From NCBI GenBank assembly GCA_018907035.1, contig JACCIC010000167.1, positions 124,001 to 188,000 on the forward strand: a stretch of 64,000 bases of DNA. The letters run 5' to 3'. Below, piece by piece: positions 8,341-18,559 of this stretch. Positions within the stretch are counted from its first letter, which is position 1. Each line of letters starts with the position of its first letter. Source of the stretch: Sycobia sp. Sy_11. Taxonomy: Eukaryota; Arthropoda; Insecta; Hymenoptera; Epichrysomallidae. Under the pieces are notes generated by a model. That model searched no databases and was not told the origin of the DNA. It saw only the letters and a list, made by a program, of their open reading frames with translations. Position numbers and translations under genes: made by a program.

Positions 8341-10790
8341 GCCCCTTTACATGGACGTAATCTTACGGAAATGGAGCTATATCTTGCTATAGCAGCTATA
8401 TCTATAAATTGCACGCTATATCTCCACACTGCATGTCAGCAGCACCTACCATCAGGTCCATCTTCGGTAGGAAACGTGATACCTCTCTGGCCTTTACTGT
8501 TCCAGGCATAGGGTTGTTTGAATGGATCAGTATGCTGTATCGTGTCACTGGTCTGCTAGGAACCTCTCGGCAGTTATGCGAGAAGCTGATCGGTTCTGAA
8601 ATGGAGCTGATAGCCTTCGCGTACCACGATGATGTTATCATCACTACAGAGAGCTTTAACGAGCACCGCAGGTGGCTTGAGCACATTCTGCGACGAATTT
8701 CCGATGCCGGCCTAACTATTAATAAGCAGAAAAGTTCAGACTTCTGGAAGTACAGTTTCTCGACGTCTTCGTTGATCGTGATGGTTTTTGGCCCGATCCG
8801 GACAAGATTGCACCAATCTTAAATAACGCCGCACTACGTTTCTAAGTCTTGCGTCTTGGTATCGCAAGTTCTTGGAGAACTTTGTAACGCTTACTGAGCC
8901 TTTCACCCGATTGACCAAGAAGAACATTAAGTATCATTGGAGGGAAGGACAGCAGCAAGCCTTCGAAAAAATGCAGGCGCTTGTCGCATCTGCACCAGTC
9001 CTTTCTCGACCGTCGTTGGAGAAACGTTCGTGATACAAACGGACGCCAGCAACTCCACGCCATCTCAACAAACAGTTGAGATGGCGTGGAGTGCGTGCTA
9101 TCCTACGCTAGTCGTACGATGACTGCGGGTGAGCATAATTATTCGGTGACCGAACATGAGGGCCTCGCCGTGCTATAGCCTGTATGCAACTTTCCTCCGT
9201 ACGTCGAGCGTTATCACTTTCAGCTGATAATGATCATAGTAGACACGGGCAGACTCGCACGTTGGGCCTTGGAATTACAGGGATATGACTATCAATTCAT
9301 CCACCGGAAAGGTACCTTGAATTGCGTACCACACGCCCTTCCTCGTTTATACGATGACTAGCCGACCTGCTAAGTCGTCTCTCTCCTAAGAAAGTAGTGA
9401 GCGATCCAACCGACCATTCATGGTGGATAGTTTTACGGCAAAGACTATACTACTACCGCCCCGATCCGGCCATCGAAGATCTAGTGTAGATGAGGAGCCC
9501 ACAGTCAGCCACTTCGAACGCTATAAGACGTATGACCGTATTGCACGTTCGCACTATTGTCTCTCGTTCAATAAAGATGTAACCCAATTCATCCGGGATC
9601 GCACTGTGTGCCAGCAGTGTAAGGTACAGCAGGTTGTACCCGCTGGCCTGATGGGCCACCGAACGGTCACCTGCCCTTGGGCAGTAGTAGCTGGAGACGT
9701 GATGGGTCCGTTTCCACGATCTACCCGAAGATATGAGTACTGACTCCTCTTCATGGATCTATTCACTCGCTGAGTGGAATGTATCCTCATCGAAAAGACG
9801 AATGCACAAACGATTCGACGCGAGTTGAAAGATTACATATTTTTACGATTTGGTGTTTCAATTTTTACGATTTGACAACGACACCGAATTTGGTAATAAG
9901 ATTATCAAGAAATTTCTCTTGGAATGTGGGGTAGTTCATTCGATACCCCTTTATCACGCTTAAGCCAATCCGGTAGAGAGAGTCGATCGGACTCTGAAGA
10001 CCGCGATAATCGCGTTCATTTAAGAGTCCCATAGTATTTGGGATGCGTACATCGCTGAGCTGCTGTTTGCGTACAATACATCCGTACAAGACTCCATTGT
10101 CGTAAGTCCGGCCTTCCTCATTACGAGTCGTCACCACACCGCTCCTGACATGAGAAGAGCAGCGAGCACATGTAGCGCAAGAAGAGTCTATTTCTAGAGT
10201 CTGCTCTACAGAATTGGAAAGAGCAACGGGCCATATACCATCATAGAGAAACTCGACACGAATGTTTATCTACTGATCCACTCTAAAGGAAGAGATGCTA
10301 GCAAGCATCACATCACCGAGCCGGAGCCCTGCAATCAATGCAGCATCCCCGAAGACGATGGTAGTTCTGACACGGAAGAGCCTTCAGGCGAAGTGCATGA
10401 CTGCGATGCGTCTAATAGTAATGTCGAGGCGAGCGAGCGCAACTGCATTGTAAGACCACAGGTGAGTGTCCAGTGCCCTGATGATCCGCCACAATGTAAC
10501 CTCAACACGAGCAAGCAAACCGATATACTCGTAGGCAATGCTACGCGAATGAATACCGGTGTTCCTCCATGTAGATTAGGGAGATCATATAAGACGTGAA
10601 TTGCGACCCGTTGAGGAATTGAAGCGCGAGCCCCTACGAAGCCTATTATGAACGTAACCGCCTGCCACAATCGCAGATCCCTTATGTGGCGAAAAGTAGG
10701 TCGCCTCAAGAGAAGCCGATCTTCGGTGCTACAGCGGGAACTATCTTCCCGCCGCACTGGAACCCAAGTCCGGGCTTGCAAACAGGTCAT
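8341..10790 (+). pseudogene. Ty3/gypsy element A, degenerate pol
   Basis: This is the same family as gypsy B at 45469-51069. The RT frame at 8409-8822 reads AFAYHDDVII (YLDD has become YHDD) and WLEHILRRISDAGLTIN. RNase H remnants follow (TEPFTRLTKKNIKYHW at about 8900; RPS near 9010), then integrase: HFERYKTYDRIA and CQQCKVQQ in frame 9420-9743, GDVMGPFPRSTRRYEY, then RRELKD. Later integrase and the C-terminal tail (about 9900-10790) are recognisable only by patches of homology to B and are full of stops. Gag and protease are missing: the sequence jumps from LTR-like DNA into RT. The catalytic aspartate change and many frameshifts show it is long dead. Confidence 0.85.
9053..9091. repeat. 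Perfect 17-bp-arm palindrome inside gypsy A RNase H
   Basis: Arms 9053-9069 and 9075-9091 are exact inverted copies (CTCCACGCCATCTCAAC) around the loop AAACA. The related gypsy B at about 8990-9030 plus 39 kb has ordinary coding sequence here, so the palindrome is new in A. Confidence 0.9.
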
Positions 10791-11048
10791 TAAGGCGCGT
10801 GCACTTCGGCTCCTTTACACGCCCGCAAAACTACACTGTGCTCTTCTCACCTCTACTACAGCTTTTAGCCGACTATATTTACCTGCTGGCTATGCTCTAT
10901 CCAATCCAGCTCGTTCAGGGGCCTTCCTAGCATGGGCTTTGCCATGTAGGCTGCCGAGGATAAAACTAGCTGTTCTTCCCTTCTAGAACAGCGGAAAGGA
11001 GACGCCGACGAGCGAAGTGGTTGCGGAGATCCTTCGCCGCCACTCGAG
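10791..11048 (+). other. Gypsy A 3' untranslated-like region
   Basis: GC-rich continuation after the basic C-terminal remnant of gypsy A, with no homologous segment in gypsy B beyond about 10790. I see no motif in it. Confidence 0.35.
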
Positions 11049-11760
11049 ATGGTGTTCTATCGGCTAGGGATCAATGATTCACCCACTCCGGTCCATCACC
11101 AGCCGCTGGCGTCGTCCGAAGTCTGCAAAGCTGCCTCAGAAGACCGAAAACTGCCCGTGCTGGTGAAGCCGGGAGCAGCCATCGAGTTGCCAGGATTCCC
11201 CTGCCTGGTAGTGTGCCAGGCCCTATGCCGACGTCTGGACCAAATTTATTTCCGGCGCCAGGAACTGAAGGTCGAAGAGGCCAGCGCCCTGAGGGAGTTG
11301 GACGACATCGTGCGGAGGGCCACACCTGGCGAACAGGAGCTGCTTGACCTCGGAAGATTGACTACCTCGCCTGGGCCGAGCAACGGCGAAGGCTTGCCAC
11401 TGGGAGGAAAATGACGAGGAAGCGGGACGACTTCTGAGGCGTGAGCGAGCCGGGCGGGGAGAGGCGGAGCAATTCCAGGCGACGTGTCGTCTGGAAGTAT
11501 ACCGCCTCCGGAACGCAGTTATTAACGCCACCCTGCCAGCCAACACATCCAGCGCAGGGCGAGCACGCTCGTCGATCATGCAATTAGCCCAGCCCTAGGT
11601 CATCTGGGCTAACAACGCCTCAGAGGCTCAACGTCTCCAGGTGAACATCAACCGAATATTCGCCTTAAAGAACACAGAGGAGGCCCGGCGTGAGTAGGCT
11701 ACAAACGACATCACCGCATTTTGCACCCATTTGACTGCCATTCTGCAACCAGTGTAAGTT
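11049..11760 (+). pseudogene. Unrecognised GC-rich coding-like block
   Basis: An open frame at 11049-11414 (121 codons) is rich in charged residues (RRLDQIYFRRQELKVEEASALREL). After a frameshift near 11380 the neighbouring frame continues with EEAGRLLRRERAGRGEAEQF and CRLEVYRLRNAVINA, then stops, then NINRIFALKNTEEARRE. The pattern is one helical, probably coiled-coil protein of some 200 residues broken by frameshifts. Codon and GC character match the flanking gypsy DNA rather than the host. It could be an accessory ORF or the gag N-terminus of a related gypsy element; I cannot assign it by motif. Confidence 0.4.
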
Positions 11761-11862
11761 GGTGATCATGTTTCGGGACCGGGAGTGCCCCAACGGGAAT
11801 TCCGAAACTGCCCAGCGCAAAAGAAGTAGCGCAAACAAGAAGCGCCCAATAATCCGTATCTG

Positions 11863-11865
<3 letters not shown>

Positions 11866-11911
<46 letters not shown>
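11866..11911. repeat. (AT)n microsatellite
   Basis: Uninterrupted AT dinucleotide array separating the unrecognised coding block from the LTR-like region. Confidence 0.95.
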
Positions 11912-11916
<5 letters not shown>

Positions 11917-11949
11917 TGCATTATTATAAAGTTAACATTCTGGAAGAAA

Positions 11950-12107
11950 TAAAAAGACATGATTATCAACTTGAGAGAAAGAGAGACAGAGGATTGAGCT
12001 ATCAGAGCATTCGGGCTACCCGCGTCTGGAGAGGGGCGTGTGATGGCGATCGCAAGCGCCGCCTGCGTTTGCCATCCCAAGTCACCATACTCTCTCTTCT
12101 GTCCTAG

Positions 12108-12205
<98 letters not shown>

Positions 12206-12478
12206 TGTGCGTGTGTATGGCGTCAAATGTATATACTGGTTGTTGTTCATGAACATATTTTATATTGATAGCTATGTTACAGGTCGACGAAGTCACCGAA
12301 AGGTGAAGAGGTAAGTAAGAGAGAGCGACAGAGGGCGGAGGAGAGCAGACGTGACGCACGTAGTTAGTTGAGATTGTGCTGTGCCACGAGTGACCGTCGT
12401 CGAGTGAAGGTCCGCCGCCGCCATCATCCTGCCGCATCGGCCAACGCGACGAAGCTTTCTGTAAGTTGCAGTCCTTTT

Positions 12479-12528
<50 letters not shown>

Positions 12529-12770
12529 ACAATCGCGTGCACCGTCACCCCGACGATCTTCGGCCTGCGACCTGCCGTCTGCTTGCTATCGCGCACAAAA
12601 TCCCTAACCATTTTTTCCGTAGCGTTCCGCATGCGATTTTCCGCCTCTCGCGGACCGTCCCTCTTCTTCGCCGAACTGATTCGGAGCTCAACCCAGCCGG
12701 GCACAAATCTCTGCAACAGCCGTGTCCGCCGTCCTCCTGCTTGAGATGGATAAGCGAGCCAATACAAAAT
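11950..12770 (+). repeat. LTR-like sequence of the gypsy A/B family with CT and GT arrays
   Basis: Homologous blocks, in order: the region before CTCTCTCT (compare 51190-51260); (CT)n at 12107-12162 running into (GT)n at 12163-12204; TGTTACAGG...GAGGTAAGTAAGAGAG (compare 51325-51370); CTGTAAGTTGCAGTCC before a second (CT)n at 12479-12526 (compare 42118-42175); and CGGACCGTCC...CCCAGCCGGGCACA...GCCGTGTCCGCCGTCCTC (compare 42355-42470). It is probably the 3' LTR of gypsy A or a solo LTR. Long peptides on either strand here are microsatellite artefacts. Confidence 0.6.
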
Positions 12771-12790
12771 ATCTGTATATATATATAATA

Positions 12791-13540
12791 CTAGCAGCCC
12801 GCGTCTCGGCTTCGCCCGAGATAATAATTTAACTCATTTCTTAAACAATTCAATAATATCTCAGTAAAAGAACTCTATATATATAAAAATATATATTACT
12901 ATAAATAATTGACCGTAATTTACCTATCATCACTTCTGTATATACAGTATGTATATACAGAGTTTACAACCGTATGTAATACACATATATATGCATATTA
13001 CGTAGGCTTCTATGGGGAAAGTTGTCCAAGAGTCTCGAGACGATGTTTACGGAGTTTATCATGTTCGGACTATAGGCAATGTCTCTGGACTACTATAGAG
13101 AGATTTGTGTTGGGGATGTAGAATACGATATCCAGGTATCCCAGGACGACTTTTACTGGGAGTGTGCGTGTTCGAATAAATTGATAGAATATGAATTTCT
13201 TTATAGAAGCATCCTCTTAAACACTTCCCATAGAAGTTGTTCCAAAACATCGTATTTTAACGTCCCAACATGAATCTCCCCATAGAAGTCGTCCCGTCAT
13301 ACCTGAATATCACCTTCTATCGTCTGACCACGAAACTCCCCGTAGAAGTCGCCCCGTGATACCTGGATATCGTTTTCTACCCTCCGAACACGAAATTCCC
13401 CGTAAAAATCGTCCAGGAATATCTGGATATCGCATTCTATTAACCGAACACAGAACTCCCTACAGAAATCGTTCTTAGGCAACGGGATATCGTAGTCAAC
13501 CGCCCGTACATGCCAATACAATATTTCTCAGTAGAAACCG

Positions 13541-13587
<47 letters not shown>

Positions 13588-14105
13588 AACCCTGAAATCG
13601 GGTTATTACTTAATGTTAGCTTGCATGTGTGTGTGGACTCTTCCACGCTACTGGTTGTGCACTCCGCTGGAAAGGGGACGGGGAACGAACGGTACACGAA
13701 TGGTAACGCGTAGGGACTAGTACTCTCACTGTCTGGGGTTGCCGCGGGGATGTCGCCGCGTATCTTTTCCTCGTCTCCGATGTGCTCGCACGAAGTTTAC
13801 ACGAAGGCAAACTTGTAACTTGTTACCGCGAAGGAAGCTACAATGGCGACCTGAACTATGTGGTTCGAAACGAACGAAACGAAAAACGTGAAAACGGTAA
13901 TTCCAGGCGGGACGGATAGAAGGTGCGTCGAACAAGTATAAACTGCGGGGACGAAAGAGAAAGTGCAAGTGAAGTTCATTCCGAACTTCAACGTACAGTT
14001 GCGCTTCCAGCGCCCTCGCGGCTCGCGCGTATCGTTTCGCGAACTCACACGAACACTCGCGGTTTCACACGAGCGCTCTAACCTACCACCGCCGTTCGGA
14101 CGGTT

Positions 14106-14163
<58 letters not shown>

Positions 14164-14190
14164 ATATAATATACATACAATGAATATGGT
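12791..14190 (+). repeat. 60-bp-minisatellite interspersed repeat, copy 1
   Basis: It begins CTAGCAGCCCGCGTCTCGGCTTCGCCCGAG, with a small hairpin CTCGGC...GCCCGAG, shared with 21432 and 32988. From about 13010 it carries tandem 60-bp units (core CCCCGTAGAAGTCG...ACCTGGATATCG). The first two or three units are inverted relative to the five or six that follow. The array ends in GTAGAAACCGTATT and a TA array. A solo LTR interrupts that array at 13585-14108, after which GTACAATATAATATACATAC resumes, matching copy 3 at about 33978-34000. The 3' half of the repeat is missing. Confidence 0.85.
13585..14108. mobile_element. Solo LTR inserted in an AT array
   Basis: The 524-bp segment starts TGTAACCCTG and ends GACGGTTACA; the termini TGTAACC/GGTTACA are inverted copies, as for gypsy-type LTRs. 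It is GC-rich and is embedded inside an (AT)n array, leaving AT repeat on both sides (13541-13584 and 14109-14158), so a 4-bp ATAT target duplication is possible but cannot be proved. No internal region is attached, consistent with LTR-LTR recombination. Confidence 0.75.
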
Positions 14191-14198
14191 ACCATCCT

Positions 14199-14520
14199 TT
14201 AAAAGGATGAAATCATTCGCATCATCATCACAATTGATATATAATGAATTAGTTTTGAATAATTTGTATTCGTGAATATAATTATGTTCATTAGTAATCT
14301 ATTGCTGTGTATTTTGGAAAATTCAAATTTTTTAGAAATTTGTGTATTGCGTATAATATTATGGTTAAATTCTTTATGTCTGGGAAAAAGCTGCTGTAGA
14401 AGCTTAAAACCTTTACGAATCAATCGTTTTAATGAGTAAATATAATTTTCAAACTGAAATGAACTAAAACTGTCTTCGGCTCCAACTTTAGCCACATATA
14501 CAATTAAATGTTCGAGATTC
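14199..14520 (-). pseudogene. CACTA-like transposon protein fragment
   Basis: The minus-strand frame reads NLEHLIVYVAKVGAEDSFSSFQFENYIYSLKRLIRKGFKLLQQL. This resembles the FSAFxFENYxxxLKRLxRxxxxPLQQ block found near the C-terminus of CACTA/DUF4218-type transposon proteins in insects. Only about 50 residues align by memory; the rest of the ORF (to 14199) is AT-rich tail. No terminal inverted repeats are seen. The family call is tentative. Confidence 0.4.
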
Positions 14521-14521
14521 T

Positions 14522-14600
14522 CTACATTATAAGTAATATATTTGAATCCATAAACTGTCTGTACATTATAAGTAATATATTTGAATCCATAAATTATCAG
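14522..14600. repeat. 37-bp tandem duplication
   Basis: TACATTATAAGTAATATATTTGAATCCATAAA occurs twice in direct tandem. A looser direct repeat of about 90 bp (CATACATAT...ACATATACTTG...TTTCAATA) links 14845-14930 with 15058-15130. Confidence 0.75.
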
Positions 14601-15130
14601 GATTTCTTATCAGTTCTGGATCAGGCATAATCCACATAGCTACATATAGCATAAAAAATATTCATATGCTTTATCTTTGAGGCATTTTTTTTATATATGA
14701 GGGGTCAAAAGTATAAGAGAAAATTTCGAAACTCCTTGGTTTTCCATAATCTCTAATATTTTAATGCTCTCGATTTCTTTAGTTTCAATAGTAACTTTTT
14801 TATTGAATAATATTAAGTAATCATTTCAAAACCTACATGAATTGTTCCTCATACATATTTACATATACTTGACTGTGTAAAAATTTATTTCAATAATTTC
14901 TTTGTTTAAGTTGAAAATATTTTAATATAATCCTGCAATATTCTTAGAAAATCTATATATATGTATATTTACATTTTTTTTTTATTTAATTAATAAAATT
15001 AACTTTTGACAAATACTGTTAAGCGAACCTGAATTCTGAAAATTACACGAATTGGTATTCATACATATTAACATATACTTGTCTCTGTCAAAATTGATTT
15101 CAATACTTTCTTTTGTTTAAATTAGAAATA

Positions 15131-15549
15131 TTTACAAATAATAAAACCAGAACTTGTTTTTTAGGAATAAGGATAAGGAATTCGAATACACCATACCTGC
15201 TTTATTTTATACTATCGTAGAAAGTAATTTTAAAGAGATTTCACAAATTTTAGAGAGTTATATCTAGTATATTTATATTCTGAAATGTCATTTAATGTCT
15301 GTCGTAAATAAGATATGTTTTCTTCTTTGATTAAGGAAAGAATCCTAGATATACTATTACTAGCAGCATATATGTGATTTTTACAAAAGAGCGCATGATC
15401 TTAATGAGATTAAAAACATTTTTATATATTCTTGAAGAATATTTTACTATACTATAATTTTTTTTTATATCAATCATTTTTAGACATATAAGATCTGCTT
15501 TTCAATTAATACACAAAACTTCCCTTGAAAAGGGGACTAAACTAATTTA
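15131..15549. other. AT-rich DNA upstream of a PLE relic
   Basis: No coding or transposon motif is visible. It may be the eroded body of the PLE whose terminal hammerhead lies at 15550. Confidence 0.3.
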
Positions 15550-15590
15550 GTTTAGTGATGAGGAGCCGTAGCGAGCTCGAAACATTGCCC
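15550..15590 (+). ncRNA. Degenerate hammerhead relic of a PLE end
   Basis: GTGATGAGGAGCCGTAGCGAGCTCGAAACATT retains the stem-II hairpin (GAGC/GCTC) and the GAAA box. However, C3 of the CUGAUGA box is changed to G and stem III ACGT has become ACAT. It is followed by a diverged PLE tail (GGTCAGATTGCACG) and then directly by a mariner. It is not expected to be active. Confidence 0.65.
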
Positions 15591-15687
15591 AACGTCAACC
15601 TATCTTCAACAGGGTGGTGAGGACGGTCAGATTGCACGCCAGCTGTTTAATATTTTGTAACAACGAGCGAGTAGTGCATGTCACTAA

Positions 15688-16690
15688 AATGGAACAGAGA
15701 AATTTAGAACAACGGGTGCAATAAAATTTAGTGCGAAACTCGGCGTAACCGCAACAGAAACGTATGAAAAAGTGCTTAAAGTGTATGGTAGTAATGCCGT
15801 GAGTTCTAGTCAGGTGCTTCGGTGGCATGCCGATTTTAAAAAAGGCCACGAGAGCGTCAAAGACGAGGCGCAGAGCGGAAGGCCAATTCAAGTGCGAACC
15901 GACGCGAATGTGCAGTGCGTCCGCGCCCTTGTTCGTTAAGACCGGCGCCTAACCATTCGAATGTTGGTTAAAGAGTTGAATATTAATCGGGAAACAGTTA
16001 GAAAGATTTTAACTGAAGATTTTACCAAGAAAAACCTGTGCGCGAATATGGTACCAAAGAACCTTTCAGATGAGCAAAATTGTCTTGAGCAGGTTGAAAG
16101 TTATTCTACTCTTCTCGATCGAGTTATTACTGGTGATGAAACTTGGTTCTTTCAATATGACCCCGAAACTAAACGGCAAAGCCAACAGTGGCTATCCCCT
16201 GAAGCGTCAAGACCAAAGAAGACGAGAATCAGCAAGTCCAAAGTGAAACCGTGTTCATTTGCTTCTTCGGCAGCAAAGGGCTGGTTTCCAAAGAGTTTGT
16301 ACCAGCTGAACAAATCGTAAATCAAGTATTCTATCGCAATGTGCCCGAAAAATTAAGAAAAAGGGTGCTCAAAGTGCGTCCAGAAGTGCGTCGCGAAGAC
16401 TTGGGTTCTGACAATGCTTCCTGCCACAGTGTGTTCAACGTCCTTCAGTTTTTGACGTCTAAATGTATCGCAACGTTACGTATTCCCCCATTTGAAAAAA
16501 ATCGTGAAAGGTCGAAATTTGGACTCCGTTGAAGACATCCAAGAATCTGTGACGAGGGTACTTGGAGAGGTCCCACAAGAAATGTTTCAGAATTGTTGCA
16601 AAAACAAGAAAACTCGCTGGAATAAGTCTATAGATGCGGGAGAGAACTACTTTGAAGGGGATCGCAGCGATGTACCTTAATTTTTAAATA
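15688..16690 (+). pseudogene. Mariner transposase, copy 1 (frameshifted, third Asp lost)
   Basis: Pieces in at least three frames give KFSAKLGVTATETYEKVLKVYG, QVLRWHADFKKGHESVKDEAQSGRP, MLVKELNINRETVRKIL, KNLSDEQN, then after a deletion RVITGDETWFFQYDPETKRQS and SKSKVK, then FICFFGSKGLVSKEFVPA. The last piece is HLKKIVKGRNLDSVEDIQESV...YFEGD. This is the usual mariner order: HTH region followed by a DD34D catalytic core. The first Asp (GDE, near 16135) and second (SDNA for HDNA, near 16410) remain. The block that should hold the third (SPDLAPCD type) is deleted between about 16485 and 16495. It sits against a PLE hammerhead relic at its 5' side. Confidence 0.85.
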
Positions 16691-17119
16691 TACTCGAATT
16701 TTAATTTGGTCGCATTACTTAATTGTCTAACCTCCTATATTATTGAATGTATATAAAGAACAAATCAATTTATGAATTCAATAATAATTCTTCAAAACTT
16801 AAAATAAAAATTATCAGCAGGATTTAAAATATAATAGGAAAAGCATTAAAAAGAAAAAAATATCGTATTCATTTTTGAAAATAATTATAATCTTAATAAT
16901 TATATGATGAAAAAAATTTTTCAGTGTAACCTAATTATAATCCTGTATTATTATCAGAGAGAATTTTTTTCTTTTATACTTGGTTTGAAAGAGTCATGAA
17001 GATTTGTTTGAATTATATTTGAACAAAAATCTTCCGAACACTTTAAGTTTAAATTTTTATAACTTAATTAAATATTTTCTACATTATATAAATTAATAAA
17101 TACCTCTTGTTCAATTGAG
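16691..17119. other. AT-rich intron, no recognisable feature
   Basis: Sequence between the mariner and the TTAA target of the piggyBac element. No motif found. Confidence 0.4.
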
Positions 17120-17371
17120 TTAACCCATTAAGTCCCAAAATGATATTTTTTTAGCACGGTTTTCAACGACTGTACTTTCTGATAAAAAAAGCTGTCAGAA
17201 ATTTCAATAAAAGTGTTTTCGACGTAAAATTGACTGACCTTTAAGAATATTAGATTAATTTTTTTAAAAAAATGCATCTGTGTCGATCTATTTAGGTTTG
17301 TTTGCAAAAATAAACGCGAATTTTTTAACTTGTTTCAAAAATTTTCGACAACTTTGCATTAAATTTGGTAA

Positions 17372-17583
17372 ATGGATTTGTGCGTCAGGCGAGTGTTGCT
17401 CTGCCCTAAAGTGTACCTAGCCCTAAGCAGCTTTTGTGGTATTGTCTGGTTTCCAACGGCTAATCGTCTCGATCTGGCCATCTGCCGCGAGCACAGCCGT
17501 ATCTCCTCGCTGATAGGCCCCTGTCGCCTCCAGAGAGACTCCGATTTCCAAATGGGAGATTTACTTCAGGGTATGAGGCCGTA
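17372..17583. other. GC-rich island inside the piggyBac left end
   Basis: About 210 bp of distinctly GC-richer sequence interrupts AT-rich piggyBac subterminal DNA. The plus frame is open (70 codons, CGIVWFPTANRLDLAICREHSR...), but I recognise no family. It might be an insertion or captured sequence. Confidence 0.4.
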
Positions 17584-17736
17584 ACCAGTCGGAGTTTGAA
17601 GCTTGCGCATAAAACCTAGTTAAATTTATTAAGATTCATATACATATTTCATGTTACTAAGTAAGTTATATTCATTTACATTTATTCAAATGATCATTTA
17701 ATTTAAAATTTATTTATTTATTGCGTGTCCAATGCA

Positions 17737-17792
17737 GAAATATTGGCTTTTTCCTCCACTCTTCCAGTGGAGGTTTTTTATGCCGATATTTC
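17737..17792. repeat. Nested hairpin in piggyBac
   Basis: Outer arms GAAATATTGGC and GCCGATATTTC enclose inner arms CCTCCACT and AGTGGAGG. The layout (GGCTTTTTCC...GGTTTTTTATGCC) resembles the hairpin at 7456-7489 in reversed order. Function unknown. Confidence 0.7.
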
Positions 17793-18559
17793 AGAATATA
17801 TGATTTATGATAATTAAAGTGTTTTATTTCATAATTGTGCTATGAGTTCACTTATTCTTATTATTATTTATTCCACCGAACCTTATCCTTTCAATTAATT
17901 ATTAATAAATAATAGAATTCTAAGATCTTTTTATTCTATGACGTTTTCTCTTAAAGTCTATTGTTTTCTACTAAACGTTCACTGAATTATATTTTTGTCT
18001 ATTATTTACGAGTTTTGCGTTATAGTCCGTTGTCGCATTACTGTTCATTCATGATTTCATATGGGATGTAACAATATTTTTTCCCATTATTTTATTGAAA
18101 TAAATTTTCTTTACAGTATATACTTTTTATTAATTTTATCTGTTTTTTAAATATTACTGATGAATTTCATGATCGATGATCAATGAATATATAATTTAGA
18201 AATTAGAAAAAAAAATGCATTTTTGAGATTTACCATAAAATTGTAATTTCTTCTAAATCACATATTTCCATAAAACAAGAAATTGATAAAATAATTTCTG
18301 TTTAAAATAATAGTATTCAATATCTCAGTTATCAATTGTGAAAGAAATATATATAAGAAAACGTTGTAGTCTCGAAAACTATTAACATAAATTATCCCTA
18401 TAAGTAATTATGTTACTTATAATTATAATTATATTCAAAATTTTTATTTCTTATAATTCTTACTTATAATTATTACTTATTCAAAATAACATAAAAATCA
18501 GTAACGCGGTTACAAACTAGTAACCAACAAGACATCTGAAATATCTGACTCTGATTCCG

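Noticed and set aside
12107..12204. CRISPR-like or regulatory array
   Set aside because: Plain CT/GT dinucleotide microsatellites with no spacers.
11766..12767. 333-codon minus-strand ORF with Glu-Arg and Thr-His runs
   Set aside because: It is produced by (CT)n, (GT)n and (AT)n microsatellites inside an LTR-like block; no conserved domain.
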